Positions 32,826-42,040 of a DNA stretch of 64,000 nt are shown piece after piece. Numbering within the stretch: the first letter of the stretch is position 1; every line of letters begins with the position of its first letter. The position numbers were made by a program, and so were the translations under genes. The notes below the pieces were generated by a model. It saw only the letters and a list, made by a program, of their open reading frames with translations, was not told where the DNA came from and did no database searches. Source of the stretch: Actinomyces marmotae (lineage in GTDB: Bacteria > Actinomycetota > Actinomycetes > Actinomycetales > Actinomycetaceae); NCBI RefSeq assembly GCF_013177295.1, contig NZ_CP053642.1, forward strand, positions 186,001 through 250,000, in the 5' to 3' direction.

Positions 32826-34042
32826 GCGTCTGGGACGACGTCGTCGGGCAGGAGGCGGTTATCTCCACCCTGTCCGGGGCGGCCGAGGCCGCCAGGGGCC
32901 TCGCCGAGCAGCGGGAGGCCCGGGCCGGCGGCGGGGCCGAGGACCCCCCGAGCGCCACCGGCCCCGGTTCCGCCATGACCCACGCCTGGCTCATCACCGG
33001 CCCTCCGGGCTCGGGCCGCTCCAACGCCGCGCTCGCCTTCGCCGCCGCCCTCCAGTGCGCTGGCGACGTGCCCGGCTGCGGCCAGTGCAAGCCCTGCCGG
33101 GACGTCATGAGCGGCGCCCACCCCGACGTCGTGCGCCTGGCCACCGAGAAGCTCATCATCACCCTCGACGAGGTCAAGGAGCTCATCGGCGAGGCGCAGC
33201 GCCGCCCCTGGACTGGCCGGTGGCGGGTCATCCTCGTCGAGGACGCCGATCGCATGGCCGAGCGCACCACGAACGTCCTGCTCAAGTCCATCGAGGAGCC
33301 ACCGCCCCAGACCGTGTGGCTCCTGTGCACCCCCAGCGCCGACGACGTCCTGCCCACCATCCGCTCGCGCTGCCGGCTGATCACGCTGCGCATCCCGCCC
33401 GCGGGCGCCGTTGCCGACCTCCTCGTGCGCCGTGACGGCGCCGACCCCGCCCTCGCCGCCCGCGCGGCCCGCGCCAGCCAGTCGCATATCGGCCTGGCCC
33501 GCCACCTGGCCACCGACCCCGACGCCTGGGAGCGCCGTCGCCGCCTCCTGCGCGCCCCCGTGTCGCTGCGCAGCGTGGGTGACGCCGTGCTCGCCGCCGC
33601 CGACCTCGTCGAGAGCGCCGAGTCCGAGGCCCAGGCCCGCACCGCTGAGCGCGACGCCGCTGAGCGCGCCGACCTCATGCGAGCCCTCGGCCTGGAGGGG
33701 GAGGGGCGCGTGCCACCCGCCCTGCGCGCGCAGATCCGCGCCCTGGAGGAGGACCAGAAGCGGCGGGCCAAGAGGGCCCGGACCGATGTGCTCGACCGGG
33801 CCATGATCGACCTGCTCTCCTTCTACCGCGACGTCCTGGCCGCGCAGATGGGCAGTGACGTCGAACGCGTTAACATCGACCTGGCCGAGCAGATCGAGCG
33901 GGCGGCCGCCTCCACCGGGCCGGAGCAGTCACTGGCGCGCATCGCCGCCATCGAGGAGTGCCGCGGGAGGCTGCGCTCCAACGCCGCGCCGCTGCTCGCC
34001 GTCGAGGCCCTCATGATCCAGTTGCGCCCCCAGGCGCGCTGA
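32822..34042 (+). CDS. holB: DNA polymerase III subunit delta'
   Basis: The 406-residue clamp-loader subunit has an AAA+ fold with a degenerate P-loop GPPGSGRSN (Arg for Lys, as usual in delta'), a zinc module with CAGDVPGCGQCKPC, VEDADRM and LLKSIEEPP (SRC motif region IRSRCR follows). It works with DnaX and delta to load the beta clamp at replication forks. It is translationally coupled to tmk. A 35-residue Ala/Gly-rich insert is present near the N-terminus. Confidence 0.95.
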   Translation: MSVWDDVVGQEAVISTLSGAAEAARGLAEQREARAGGGAEDPPSATGPGSAMTHAWLITGPPGSGRSNAALAFAAALQCAGDVPGCGQCKPCRDVMSGAHPDVVRLATEKLIITLDEVKELIGEAQRRPWTGRWRVILVEDADRMAERTTNVLLKSIEEPPPQTVWLLCTPSADDVLPTIRSRCRLITLRIPPAGAVADLLVRRDGADPALAARAARASQSHIGLARHLATDPDAWERRRRLLRAPVSLRSVGDAVLAAADLVESAESEAQARTAERDAAERADLMRALGLEGEGRVPPALRAQIRALEEDQKRRAKRARTDVLDRAMIDLLSFYRDVLAAQMGSDVERVNIDLAEQIERAAASTGPEQSLARIAAIEECRGRLRSNAAPLLAVEALMIQLRPQAR

Positions 34043-34184
34043 GGGCGTCGCGCTGACCGACCCACGCGCGGCGGGAGGTGAGGGACTCCTTGATCTGCGC
34101 GCGCGGATCAGCGGCGGGTGGCGCGACGTCGTCGGATCGGCTCATGCGGCCAGGCTACGCGTGGGCGGCGTTTAGGCTGGCGCC

Positions 34185-35828
34185 GTGAGCATCCTCGACG
34201 CCTCCTCCCGTCCCCGCCGGATCAAGATCCTGGCCGCCCTGTCCGCCGTGACCGCCACCGCGGCGCTGTCGGCCTGCGGCAACCCGTCAGTCCCCGGCGC
34301 CACCCAGGCCACCGGTGCTGCCACCGCCTCCGTCCCGGCTGGTCTGGAGTCGTTCTACAGCCAGGCCGTGGAGTGGTACCCGTGCAAGAAGGACGCCGGT
34401 ATGACTGAGCGCAGTGGCGACATGGGGCCGGGGACGATGAGTTGCGCGCGCGTGAAGGTGCCCCTGGATTACGGCAACCCCGGGGGCGAGACGATCCAGA
34501 TCGCGATGAAGAAGCGCTCGGCCTCGGCCGATACGGCCACGGGCGCTCTGTTCATCAACCCCGGCGGCCCCGGCGGCTCCGGCGTCGATATCCTTCCCCA
34601 GATCACGTCGACTCAATTCTCCAAAGACCTCGTCACCGCTTACGACGTGATCGGTTTCGACCCCCGCGGGGTGGGTGAGTCCACGGCGATCGACTGCCTG
34701 ACCGATGCTGAGCTGGACGCCGAGCGCTCCGGGACGGAGTCCCCCAGCCTTCCCGATGACGCCACGGGGGAGCAGAAGCGCGCCGCCGTGGCCGAGGAGA
34801 CCACCGAGCGCGAGGCCAAGTGCCGGGCCAAGACCCGGCCCGCGGCGCTGCTCGACCATGTGGACACGGTCTCGGCCGCCAAGGACCTCGACATCCTGCG
34901 CGCCGTCACGGGCAACTCCGCCCTCACCTACTTCGGCTACTCCTATGGGACCTTCCTGGGGGCGACCTACGCCGACCTCTTCCCGGGCAATGTGGGCCGC
35001 TTCGTGCTCGACGGCGCCGTCGACCCCTCGATCAGCGGCGGCCAGGTGGCGTTGGGCCAGGCGAAGGGCTTCGAGAACGCGCTGCGGGCCTATGTGGAGA
35101 GCTGCCAGTCGGGGTCGGACTGCCCGTTGACCGGCTCGGTGGATGACGGGGTCAAGCAGATCCAGGACTTCCTGACCTCCTTGGAGTCCGGACCGATCAG
35201 GACCTCGGATGCGAACCGTCCCCTGACCCGCTCGTTGGCCACCTCCGGGATCATGGTTCCCCTCTACCAGTCCGAGGCCTGGCCTCAGCTGAGCATCGCC
35301 CTGTCACGGGCGATGGGCAAGACGACGAATGATGGGAAGCCCGACGGCGCCATCCTCCTGTACTTCGCCGACCTCGCCGCGCAGCGCGGCAATGACGGCA
35401 CCTACTCCGGCAACGGCAGTGAGGCCATCGGCGCCATCAACTGCGCGGACTTCCCCGTCATGGGCGACGCCGCCTCTTGGGACCAGGAGGCCGCGGAGAT
35501 CAAGAAGGCCTCCCCGACCTTCGGTGACGGCTTGCAGTACACCGACGTCGCTTGCCAGGCCTGGGGTCACCCGTCGGGCAATGAGCGCAAGGCGATCCAC
35601 GCCTCGGGGGCCAACCCGATCCTGGTGATCGGGACGACGGGGGATCCGGCCACGCCGTACGAGTGGTCCCAGTCCCTGGCCGATCAGCTCGACTCGGGCC
35701 AGTTGCTGACCTGGAAGGGCCACGGGCACACGGCCTACGGCCGCGCGGGTAAGTGCGTGACCACGGCCGTGGATGAGTACCTGCTCAAGGGCACGATGCC
35801 CGCCGAGGGCCTCACCTGCGAGGGCTGA
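34185..35828 (+). CDS. Secreted S33 alpha/beta-hydrolase peptidase (lipoprotein)
   Basis: The 547-residue protein starts at GTG, 6 nt after TAGGCT (34173-34178). It has a lipoprotein signal with RRIK, a hydrophobic core and the lipobox LSAC (Cys31). The hydrolase domain has INPGGPGGSG (oxyanion region), GFDPRGVGES and the nucleophile elbow GYSYG (Ser253); the acid is probably in TTGDPATPY and the His in GHGHTAYG. This matches tripeptidyl aminopeptidases of the SlpD/Tap type. It is anchored on the outer face and likely trims extracellular peptides. Its 3' end overlaps the convergent asparaginase gene by 17 bp. Confidence 0.93.
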   Translation: MSILDASSRPRRIKILAALSAVTATAALSACGNPSVPGATQATGAATASVPAGLESFYSQAVEWYPCKKDAGMTERSGDMGPGTMSCARVKVPLDYGNPGGETIQIAMKKRSASADTATGALFINPGGPGGSGVDILPQITSTQFSKDLVTAYDVIGFDPRGVGESTAIDCLTDAELDAERSGTESPSLPDDATGEQKRAAVAEETTEREAKCRAKTRPAALLDHVDTVSAAKDLDILRAVTGNSALTYFGYSYGTFLGATYADLFPGNVGRFVLDGAVDPSISGGQVALGQAKGFENALRAYVESCQSGSDCPLTGSVDDGVKQIQDFLTSLESGPIRTSDANRPLTRSLATSGIMVPLYQSEAWPQLSIALSRAMGKTTNDGKPDGAILLYFADLAAQRGNDGTYSGNGSEAIGAINCADFPVMGDAASWDQEAAEIKKASPTFGDGLQYTDVACQAWGHPSGNERKAIHASGANPILVIGTTGDPATPYEWSQSLADQLDSGQLLTWKGHGHTAYGRAGKCVTTAVDEYLLKGTMPAEGLTCEG

Positions 35829-36861
35829 GCTCACCCGCGATCGGGCGCCCCATCGCCTCGGCGAGGGCCGTGCCGGTCAGGCCCTGGGCCAGGAGGAACT
35901 GAGCCTTGGCGTAGGCCGCCTCCAGGGTCATGTCGGCGGTGCCGACGGCGCCCGCCCGCGCGATGGCGTCCCCGGTGGCGTAGTGCCCGAGGAGCACCTC
36001 GGCCTGGTGGCACTGGGAGGCGACGACGACCGCGGTCCCGGCCCGGATCGCCCGCGCGATCGCCTCGGTCAGCCCGGGCTCGTCGCTGGGCACGTTGCCC
36101 ACCCCGAAGGCCCGCAGGATGACCGCCTGGGGCAGGGGGTCGAGCAGTGCCGCCAGGCGCGCTCCGGTGATGCCGGGCGCCATATCGAGGACGACGACGT
36201 CGTGCCGGGCGTAGGGCTTGGGCTCCGCCCAGGCGTCGGGGGCGGCCCCGGAGCCCTCGCGGCTCACGGACCACTCCCAGCTGGCGCCGTCGGAACCCGC
36301 GCGGGCCAGCGGCGGGGCCATGGGCGAGGCGAAGCCCGCGAAGTCCCAGGAGGAGGACTTCGTGGCGCGGCCGCCTGCCAGCAGCAGGCCGCCGAAGAAC
36401 AGAGCGACGCCGACCACCCGCCCACTGACGGCCGCCCGCAGCGCCCCCAGGACGTTCGCCTCGGCGTCGCTGCCCTCGGCCCCGAGCGGCAGCTGGGAAC
36501 CGGTGATGACCACGGGCGCCCCCAGGCCCGCCAGGGCGTAGGACAGGGCGGCCGAGGTGTAGGCCATGGTGTCCGTGCCGTGGAGGATGACGATCGGCTC
36601 GCCGGGGTGGCGGGCCGCGTGCTCGCGCGCCTCCTCGACGATCGACTGCCAGGACTCCGGCGTGGCGTTCGAGGAGTCGATGAGCGGCTCCAGGGCCGTC
36701 AATGACGTCGACTCCAGCGCCTCTAGGCCGGGGGCCGGCGGGCGGTTCGGGGGCAGGAGGCCGGCGAGCCAGCCGGCGAGATCGGCCCCCGGGACGAGGC
36801 CCTGGGGCGAGTCCACCATGCCGATGGTCCCGCCGGTGTAGATGATGTGGACGCTCCCCAT
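35812..36861 (-). CDS. L-asparaginase
   Basis: The 349-residue enzyme has both catalytic signatures of bacterial asparaginases: YTGGTIGM near the N-terminus and HGTDTMAYT around residue 95. It hydrolyses asparagine to aspartate and ammonia. No signal peptide is seen, so it is cytoplasmic, type I. The ATG has AGGAGGG 4 nt upstream. The upstream neighbour on the same strand is an AnsP-like permease 52 bp away, giving an uptake-and-degradation pair. A 25-residue insertion (about 175-205) is rich in Ser, Gly and Ala. Confidence 0.93.
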   Translation of the reverse strand: MGSVHIIYTGGTIGMVDSPQGLVPGADLAGWLAGLLPPNRPPAPGLEALESTSLTALEPLIDSSNATPESWQSIVEEAREHAARHPGEPIVILHGTDTMAYTSAALSYALAGLGAPVVITGSQLPLGAEGSDAEANVLGALRAAVSGRVVGVALFFGGLLLAGGRATKSSSWDFAGFASPMAPPLARAGSDGASWEWSVSREGSGAAPDAWAEPKPYARHDVVVLDMAPGITGARLAALLDPLPQAVILRAFGVGNVPSDEPGLTEAIARAIRAGTAVVVASQCHQAEVLLGHYATGDAIARAGAVGTADMTLEAAYAKAQFLLAQGLTGTALAEAMGRPIAGELSPRR

Positions 36862-36913
36862 GGGACCCTCCTGCTCCCTATCCTGCCCGCTCCGCCGCGG
36901 GCGGCCGCTGCGG

Positions 36914-38383
36914 CTACTGCTTGTCGTCGGGGCCCGTGGTCGCCTCGTCGAGGACGTGGTCGAGCAGATCGCCGCGGATCCGGCCCCGCACTCGGTACCA
37001 GCCTGCCACCATCATGACGATGACGAGGCCGAATAGGGCGAGGGTCCACCGGCCCTCGGGCTCCTGGACATTGGCGATGACGATGAGGACGAAGAAGGCG
37101 ATCGCGATGTAGTTGGTGTACGGGGCGCCGGGCATCCGGTAGGCCGGGCGCTCCTCCAGCCCCTGATTGACCCGCTTGAGGAAGGCCAGGTGCGTCACGA
37201 GGATCGCCACCCAGGTGCCGGCGATGCCGATGCCCGCCAGGTTCATGACGATGTTGAAGGCGTCCTCCGCGAGGAAGGCGTTGAGGGCGACGCCCACGAG
37301 GCCCAGCGCGGAGGTGATGGCGATGGCGCCCGCGGGCACTTGGTGCTTGTTGAGGCCGGCCGCGAGGCTGGGCGCCTCGCCCGCCACCGCCATGGAGCGC
37401 AGCGTGCGGCCGGTGGCGTAGAGCCCCGCGTTGAGGCTGGACAGCGCCGCGGTCAGGACGACCACCTGGATGATGTCCCCGGCGTGGGGGACGCCGATCC
37501 CAGAGAAGAACGTGACGAAGGGCGACTCATTCTTGGAGTAGGAGGTGTAGGGCAGGACGAAGGCCATGAGGAGCACGGAGCCGACGTAGAAGACGAAGAT
37601 CCTCAGGATCATGGAGTTGATCGCCTTGGGCAGCACGGTGATCGCGTCCTCCGCCTCGCCGGCGGCCACGCCCACCATCTCCGTGCCCCCGAACGCGAAG
37701 ACGACGCCGAGGGTGAGGGTGAGGACGACCCCGATTCCCGCGGGGGCGAAACCGCCGTGCTGCGTGATGTTGCTCAGGCCCGCCGTGTGGCCGCCCACCT
37801 CCGCGCCGCTGACGATCGCCCAGATGGCCACGAGCATGAAGGAGATGATCGCCGCTACCTTGATGAGGGCGAACCAGAACTCGGCCTCGCCGAACATCTT
37901 GACATTGAGCATGTTGAGCACGAAGACCAGGGCCAGCGCGATGAGCGCGAGAACCCACTGGGGGACGGCCCTGAAGGCGCCCCAGTAGTGCAAGTAGAGG
38001 GCGACGGCGGTGATGTCCGCCATGACCGTCACCGCCCAGTCCAGGAAGAAGAACCAGCCGGTGATGTAGGCGCCCTTCTCCCCGAGAAACTCGCGCGCGT
38101 AGGACACGAAGGCGCCCGAGGAGGGGCGGCGGATCGCGAGCTCGCCGAGGGCCCGCACCATGAGGAAGGCGAAGGCGCCGCAGATCGCGTAGGCGACGAT
38201 GAGGATCGCCCCGCCCTGGGCCAGGCGCCCGCCGGCCCCCAGGAACAGGCCGGTGCCGATCGAGCCGCCGATGGCGATCATCTGGAGGTGGCGGCTCTTC
38301 AACTCCTTGTTGTAGCCGGCGTCCCCCTTGTCATGCGCCACGGAGTGCGCCGCGCCGGCCGGGGGATCTGTCTGCTGCGACAT
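36914..38383 (-). CDS. Amino acid permease, AnsP-like (APC family)
   Basis: The 489-residue protein has 12 predicted helices with the APC signature IAIGGSIGTGLFLGAGG in helix 1 and GWFFFLDWAVTVMADITAV in helix 3. It closely resembles L-asparagine permease AnsP and related amino acid permeases of the AAT subfamily. ATG 38383 is preceded by AAAGGA at 9 nt. The asparaginase gene follows, supporting asparagine as a substrate. A perfect 16-bp palindrome about 105 bp upstream may control the pair. Confidence 0.9.
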   Translation of the reverse strand: MSQQTDPPAGAAHSVAHDKGDAGYNKELKSRHLQMIAIGGSIGTGLFLGAGGRLAQGGAILIVAYAICGAFAFLMVRALGELAIRRPSSGAFVSYAREFLGEKGAYITGWFFFLDWAVTVMADITAVALYLHYWGAFRAVPQWVLALIALALVFVLNMLNVKMFGEAEFWFALIKVAAIISFMLVAIWAIVSGAEVGGHTAGLSNITQHGGFAPAGIGVVLTLTLGVVFAFGGTEMVGVAAGEAEDAITVLPKAINSMILRIFVFYVGSVLLMAFVLPYTSYSKNESPFVTFFSGIGVPHAGDIIQVVVLTAALSSLNAGLYATGRTLRSMAVAGEAPSLAAGLNKHQVPAGAIAITSALGLVGVALNAFLAEDAFNIVMNLAGIGIAGTWVAILVTHLAFLKRVNQGLEERPAYRMPGAPYTNYIAIAFFVLIVIANVQEPEGRWTLALFGLVIVMMVAGWYRVRGRIRGDLLDHVLDEATTGPDDKQ

Positions 38384-38744
38384 GCTGCTGGTCCTTTCCA
38401 GGGAGAGGAGGGGCCTGGGAGCGCCGCGAACGCGGCGGAGCCCGATCGGGTGGGGCGCGCGTGGCCGTGCCGGCGCGCCAATGTGCGTCAGCGTACGCTG
38501 ACATGCGACATGGCGCGCGCCAATGCCCGTCATACGCGGCATCCCGCCGTCGTCCGGGCCATCGCGCCACTGACCGTGGCTGGCGCGGCCGCTCGCGCGC
38601 GAGGCGGTCCAGGCTGGCTCAGGCCGGCCCAGGCCGATCCAAGGCGGTCCGAGGCTGTGCTCAGCGCCACGGGGTGGCGATGGCTCCCGCGTTGCGCCCG
38701 GCGCGCCGCGCGCTGTAGAGTCCTCACGCCGCCGTTAGCGGCGC
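38384..38744. other. Divergent spacer between permease gene and tRNA-Thr
   Basis: This 361-bp gap holds a palindrome at 38487-38502 and, at 38590-38660, imperfect short repeats of GGCCGATCCA/GGCGGTCC type with no open gene. A TAGAGT hexamer (38716-38721) with TTGCGC 18 bp upstream probably drives the tRNA gene. Confidence 0.5.
38487..38502. promoter_or_regulatory. 16-bp palindromic operator candidate before permease
   Basis: GTCAGCGTACGCTGAC is a perfect palindrome about 105 bp upstream of the permease start. A GntR-, MarR- or TetR-type repressor site would look like this. No regulator gene is adjacent. Confidence 0.5.
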
Positions 38745-38817
38745 GCCACCTTAGCTCAGTCGGCAGAGCGATTCACTCGTAATGAATAGGTCGTGGGTTC
38801 GATTCCCACAGGTGGCT
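38745..38817 (+). tRNA. tRNA-Thr (anticodon CGT)
   Basis: The sequence folds as a full cloverleaf: acceptor GCCACCT with AGGTGGC, D arm GCTC...AGC, anticodon stem ATTCA/TGAAT with loop CTCGTAA (anticodon CGT, reading ACG) and T arm GTGGG-TTCGATT-CCCAC. The discriminator is T and CCA is not encoded. A TAGAGT hexamer lies 24 bp upstream and a hairpin directly downstream. Confidence 0.95.
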
Positions 38818-38822
38818 CGAAC

Positions 38823-38853
38823 AGGGCCCCGGGACCAGTGATCCCGGGGCCCT
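38823..38853 (+). terminator. Terminator hairpin after tRNA-Thr
   Basis: AGGGCCCCGGGA (38823-38834) and TCCCGGGGCCCT (38842-38853) form a perfect 12-bp stem with a 7-nt loop, 5 bp after the tRNA. A short pyrimidine run follows. Confidence 0.8.
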
Positions 38854-39144
38854 CTCTCATTGGCGGGCCCGCGCTCAGGGGCTCGCGGCGTGTAAGTTCC
38901 ACCCGCGCGCCGCTCTTGCGGGCCCTCCTCCTGCCCTCCGACCGCGCGCGCTATTTTGCCCGCCTGGAACTCGCGCCTCCGCGGGGCGTCATTGGCGGCT
39001 CGCGGCGCATAAGGGACGCGCTCATCGGCCGCCCGCTCGTCGAATCCCGTTCCGGGCGCCACCTCCGAGAACGGAAGAGTGCCGCTCCCAGGGTTCTCAC
39101 AGAGGAAATGCATGGAGTTCAGGGCCGTGAATCCAGGAGCGATA
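38854..39144. other. Gene-free region upstream of lsr2
   Basis: About 290 bp without a recognisable gene. It contains two similar stretches with GGCTCGCGGCG (near 38881 and 38997) and a short tRNA-T-arm-like string near 39040 that does not fold into a tRNA. The lsr2 promoter follows. Confidence 0.4.
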
Positions 39145-39173
39145 TTGCGTCCCCCGTATTCCTCCATTATCCT
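39145..39173 (+). promoter_or_regulatory. Predicted lsr2 promoter
   Basis: TTGCGT (39145-39150), a 17-bp spacer and TATCCT (39168-39173) form a good housekeeping promoter, giving a leader of about 60 nt. The leader has the AT-rich stretches expected near an Lsr2 binding site, which would fit autoregulation. Confidence 0.6.
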
Positions 39174-39237
39174 TCGGGGTGTTCGCAAGAGGATTCATCT
39201 CAGCAATCCTCCTACGTCACGAAGAGAAGAGTGAGCC

Positions 39238-39558
39238 ATGGCCCAGAAGACCCAGATCATCCTCGTCGACGATATCGACCAGTCCGCCGCGTCGCAGACA
39301 GTCACCTTCGGTCTTGATGGGGTTACCTACGAGATCGACCTCAATGACGAGCACGCCGCCGCGCTGCGCGAGTCCATTGAGGAGTGGTCCTCCAAGGCCC
39401 GTCGCGTCTCCGGTCGCCGCAATGTCCGCCGTCGGGGCGCCAGCGCCTCGGCCGAGACCCAGAAGATCCGCGAGTGGGCCCGCGGCCAGGGCATGGAGGT
39501 CTCGGACCGCGGGCGTATCCCCGCCCCGATCCGCGAGGCCTACAACCAGGCCCACTGA
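39238..39558 (+). CDS. lsr2: Nucleoid-associated protein Lsr2
   Basis: The 106-residue protein has the N-terminal dimerisation domain (KTQIILVDDIDQSAASQTV, then GLDGVTYEIDLND) and the C-terminal DNA-binding domain with the AT-hook-like RGR (91-93) in SDRGRIPAPI. Lsr2 is the actinobacterial H-NS analogue that coats AT-rich, often foreign, DNA and silences it. The Arg-rich linker (54-66) is typical. An AGAAGAG stretch precedes the ATG. It is monocistronic with its own promoter. Confidence 0.97.
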   Translation: MAQKTQIILVDDIDQSAASQTVTFGLDGVTYEIDLNDEHAAALRESIEEWSSKARRVSGRRNVRRRGASASAETQKIREWARGQGMEVSDRGRIPAPIREAYNQAH

Positions 39559-39732
39559 GGTCGCTCGCGGGCCCCTCGCGCCTGGCCGAAGGCGCGAGAC
39601 CCCGTGCGCGCCGCCCGGGAGGGCCCTCGCTCCCGGGCGCCGCTGCCCGCAGGCCCCCGGCCCCCGCTCCGGATGATCCCGGGTGGGACCGGGGGCCTCG
39701 CGCGCGGCGCACGCGCCTGGCAGGATAGGCCC

Positions 39733-40470
39733 ATGGCTTACACCCTTGTGCTGCTCCGCCACGGCGAGAGCGAATGGAATGCGAAGAACCTGTTCACCGG
39801 TTGGGTGGACGTCCCCCTGTCCGAGAAGGGCCGCGCCGAGGCGGTCCACGGCGGCGAGCTCCTCAAGGAGGCCGGCGTCCTCCCCGAGAAGCTGTTCACC
39901 TCGATGCTGCGCCGCGCGATCATGACGGCGAACCTCGCCCTGGACGCGGCCGACCTTCACTGGATCCCCGTCGAGCGCGACTGGCGCCTCAACGAGCGCC
40001 ACTACGGCGCCCTCCAGGGTAAGAACAAGAAGGAGATCCGCGACGAGTACGGCGAGGAGCAGTTCATGCTCTGGCGCCGCTCCTACGACGTCCCGCCGCC
40101 GGCCATCGAGCCCGGCACCGAGTTCTCCCAGGACGCCGACCCGCGCTACGCCGGCGAGCCGATTCCCGCCACCGAGTGCCTCAAGGATGTCCTGGCCCGC
40201 CTCCTGCCCTACTGGGAGTCCACGATCGTCCCCGAGATCAAGACCGGCAGGACCGTCATGATCGCCGCTCACGGCAACTCCCTGCGCGCGATCGTCAAGC
40301 ACCTCGACGGCATCTCCGACGACGACATCGCCGCCGTCAACATCCCCACGGGCATCCCGCTGGTCTACGAGCTCGACGAGGAGACCCTCCAGCCGCTCAA
40401 GAAGGGCGGCCGCTACCTCGACCCGGAGGCCGAGGCGAAGATCGCGGCCGTGGCCAACCAGGGCAAGTGA
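39733..40470 (+). CDS. gpmA: 2,3-bisphosphoglycerate-dependent phosphoglycerate mutase
   Basis: The 245-residue glycolytic enzyme has the RHGESEWN phosphohistidine motif (His10), [33 protein letters not shown] and the second catalytic His in [10 protein letters not shown]. It interconverts 3- and 2-phosphoglycerate. CAGGAT lies 6 nt before the ATG, suggesting a leaderless message; an upstream extension of the frame is not conserved. Two strong hairpins follow. Confidence 0.97.
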   Translation: MAYTLVLLRHGESEWNAKNLFTGWVDVPLSEKGRAEAVHGGELLKEAGVLPEKLFTSMLRRAIMTANLALDAADLHWIPVERDWRLNERHYGALQGKNKKEIRDEYGEEQFMLWRRSYDVPPPAIEPGTEFSQDADPRYAGEPIPATECLKDVLARLLPYWESTIVPEIKTGRTVMIAAHGNSLRAIVKHLDGISDDDIAAVNIPTGIPLVYELDEETLQPLKKGGRYLDPEAEAKIAAVANQGK

Positions 40471-40502
40471 GCCCCGCGCCCGCACGCGGGCGCGCTTGTC
40501 GA

Positions 40503-40538
40503 CGATGGCGCCGGGCCCCCGCGGGCCCGGTGCCATCG
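40503..40538 (+). terminator. gpmA terminator
   Basis: A 16-bp stem (40503-40518 and 40523-40538) with one G-U type mismatch and loop CCGC lies 33 bp after gpmA. A shorter 9-bp stem, CGCGCCCGC/GCGGGCGCG, immediately precedes it, so termination is doubled. Confidence 0.75.
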
Positions 40539-40580
40539 CGCGCTGTGAGCAACCTCCCCCGGTATCTCGCCGCTCGGCAC

Positions 40581-40589
40581 TGGTAAACT
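40581..40589 (+). promoter_or_regulatory. Extended -10 element before carD
   Basis: TGG-TAAACT is an extended -10 (TGnTANNNT) about 35 bp before carD. It would give a leader of roughly 28 nt carrying the GGAG ribosome site. No clear -35 is seen, as is common with extended -10 promoters. Confidence 0.5.
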
Positions 40590-40623
40590 GAGGCTCCTGT
40601 TTGCTTGACTGGAGACCTCACCC

Positions 40624-41118
40624 ATGACCCTTGAAGTCGGAGAGACCGTCGTCTATCCCCACCACGGCGCGGCCCGGATCATCGATATTCGCCAGCGCAA
40701 GGTGAAGGGGGAGGAGAAGACCTACCTCCAGCTCGAGGTCGCCCAGGGCGACCTGACGATCCTCGTCCCCGCCGAGTCCGTCGAGCTCATCGGGGTGCGC
40801 GACGTCGTCGACGAGAAGGGCCTGGAGAAGGTCTTCGAGGTCCTGCGCGCCCCCTTCACCGAGGAGCCCACCAACTGGTCGCGCCGCTTCAAGGCCAACC
40901 AGGAGAAGATCGCCTCGGGCGACGTCATCAAGGTCGCGGAGGTCGTGCGGGACCTGTCGCGCCGGGACACCGATCGGGGCCTGTCGGCCGGTGAGAAGCG
41001 CATGCTCTCCAAGGCCCGCCAGATCCTCGTCTCCGAGCTCGCCCTGGCGCAGAAGACCCCCGAGGAGGAGGCCGAGAGCCGCCTCGACGAGGTCCTCGCC
41101 GCCGGCGCCGCCGCCTGA
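40624..41118 (+). CDS. carD: CarD-family RNA polymerase-binding regulator
   Basis: The 164-residue protein has the RNA-polymerase interaction domain ([14 protein letters not shown], then [17 protein letters not shown]) and the C-terminal helical DNA-contacting domain with the conserved Trp in TNWSRRFK. CarD stabilises promoter open complexes, especially at rRNA and stress genes. GGAG lies 9 nt before the ATG. ispD follows 38 bp downstream, an arrangement conserved across actinobacteria. Confidence 0.96.
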   Translation: MTLEVGETVVYPHHGAARIIDIRQRKVKGEEKTYLQLEVAQGDLTILVPAESVELIGVRDVVDEKGLEKVFEVLRAPFTEEPTNWSRRFKANQEKIASGDVIKVAEVVRDLSRRDTDRGLSAGEKRMLSKARQILVSELALAQKTPEEEAESRLDEVLAAGAAA

Positions 41119-41156
41119 CGGCGCCCGGGCCGCCCCGCCCCCGAGCGAGCCCCGCC

Positions 41157-41918
41157 ATGACCGCCGCAGCCCCCGAGGCCCTCTCCCCGGTGATCGCCGT
41201 GGTCACCGCCGCAGGCTCGGGCAGCCGCCTCGGCGCTGAGGTCCCCAAGGGCCTCGTCCCCCTCGCCGGGCAGTCGCTCGTGCGGCGCGCGGTGCAGGGC
41301 CTGCTGGCCTCCGGCGTCCTCGAACGCGTCGTCGTCACGGCGCCGCAGGGGTGGATCGAGGACTTCCGCCGCGAGGTGGCCGATCTCGGCGACGTCGAGG
41401 TGGTCGCGGGCTCCTCCGCCTCCCGGCAGGCGAGCGTCGCCCTCGGTCTTGAGGCCGCCCTGCGCGCCCAGCCCGACGCCGCCCTCATACTCGTCCACGA
41501 CGCCGCCCGCGCGCTCACGCCCCCCGATGTCATCCAGCGCGTCGTCGCCGCCCTGCGCGAGGGGCACGAGGCCGTCATCCCCGTCATGCCGGTGACTGAC
41601 ACCATCAAGGAGGTCCGGACCGGTGAGGCGGTCGAGCCGATCGTCGCCACCCCGGACCGCTCCCGGCTGCGCGCCGTCCAGACGCCCCAGGGCTTCGTGC
41701 GTGAGACCCTGCTGGCCGCTCACCGCGCCGGCGCCCAGCGCGCGGCCAGCGAGGGCCTGGCCGCCTCCGACGACGCCGGTCTGGTCGAGGCCATGGGCGC
41801 CGGCGTCGTCGCCGTCGCCGGGGACTCGCGCGCCCTCAAGGTGACCACGAGCCTCGACCTGCTCCTCGCCGAGGCCCTGCTCGCCGCCGAGGAGCGCGTG
41901 CCCGCCCAGCGCGGGTAG
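41157..41918 (+). CDS. ispD: 2-C-methyl-D-erythritol 4-phosphate cytidylyltransferase
   Basis: The 253-residue enzyme of the MEP isoprenoid pathway has the nucleotide-binding TAAGSGSRLG with PKGLVPLAG, the LVHDAARALTPPDVI motif and VTDTIK, plus RAVQTPQGF. It couples MEP with CTP. It is probably co-transcribed with carD. ispF, often next, is not present; an MFS gene with its own start follows. Confidence 0.95.
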   Translation: MTAAAPEALSPVIAVVTAAGSGSRLGAEVPKGLVPLAGQSLVRRAVQGLLASGVLERVVVTAPQGWIEDFRREVADLGDVEVVAGSSASRQASVALGLEAALRAQPDAALILVHDAARALTPPDVIQRVVAALREGHEAVIPVMPVTDTIKEVRTGEAVEPIVATPDRSRLRAVQTPQGFVRETLLAAHRAGAQRAASEGLAASDDAGLVEAMGAGVVAVAGDSRALKVTTSLDLLLAEALLAAEERVPAQRG

Positions 41919-42040
41919 GCGGGAGCGCGCCCGCCCAGCGCGGGAGGCCGCGGGCAGGTGCGGGAATGCCCAACTGGACGGTGCTCCATCTGTGCCTAAG
42001 AGGAGAGCAGAGCGAAGGGCTCACGCCGTAGGCTCGGCGC

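Noticed and set aside
38590..38660. GC-rich imperfect repeats upstream of tRNA-Thr that could be a small array
   Set aside because: The units differ in length and sequence and may be simple low-complexity drift.
39036..39062. String resembling a tRNA T arm and 3' end (CGAATCCCG...CGGGCGCCA)
   Set aside because: No matching acceptor, D or anticodon arms lie upstream, so neither a tRNA nor a clear attachment site can be supported.
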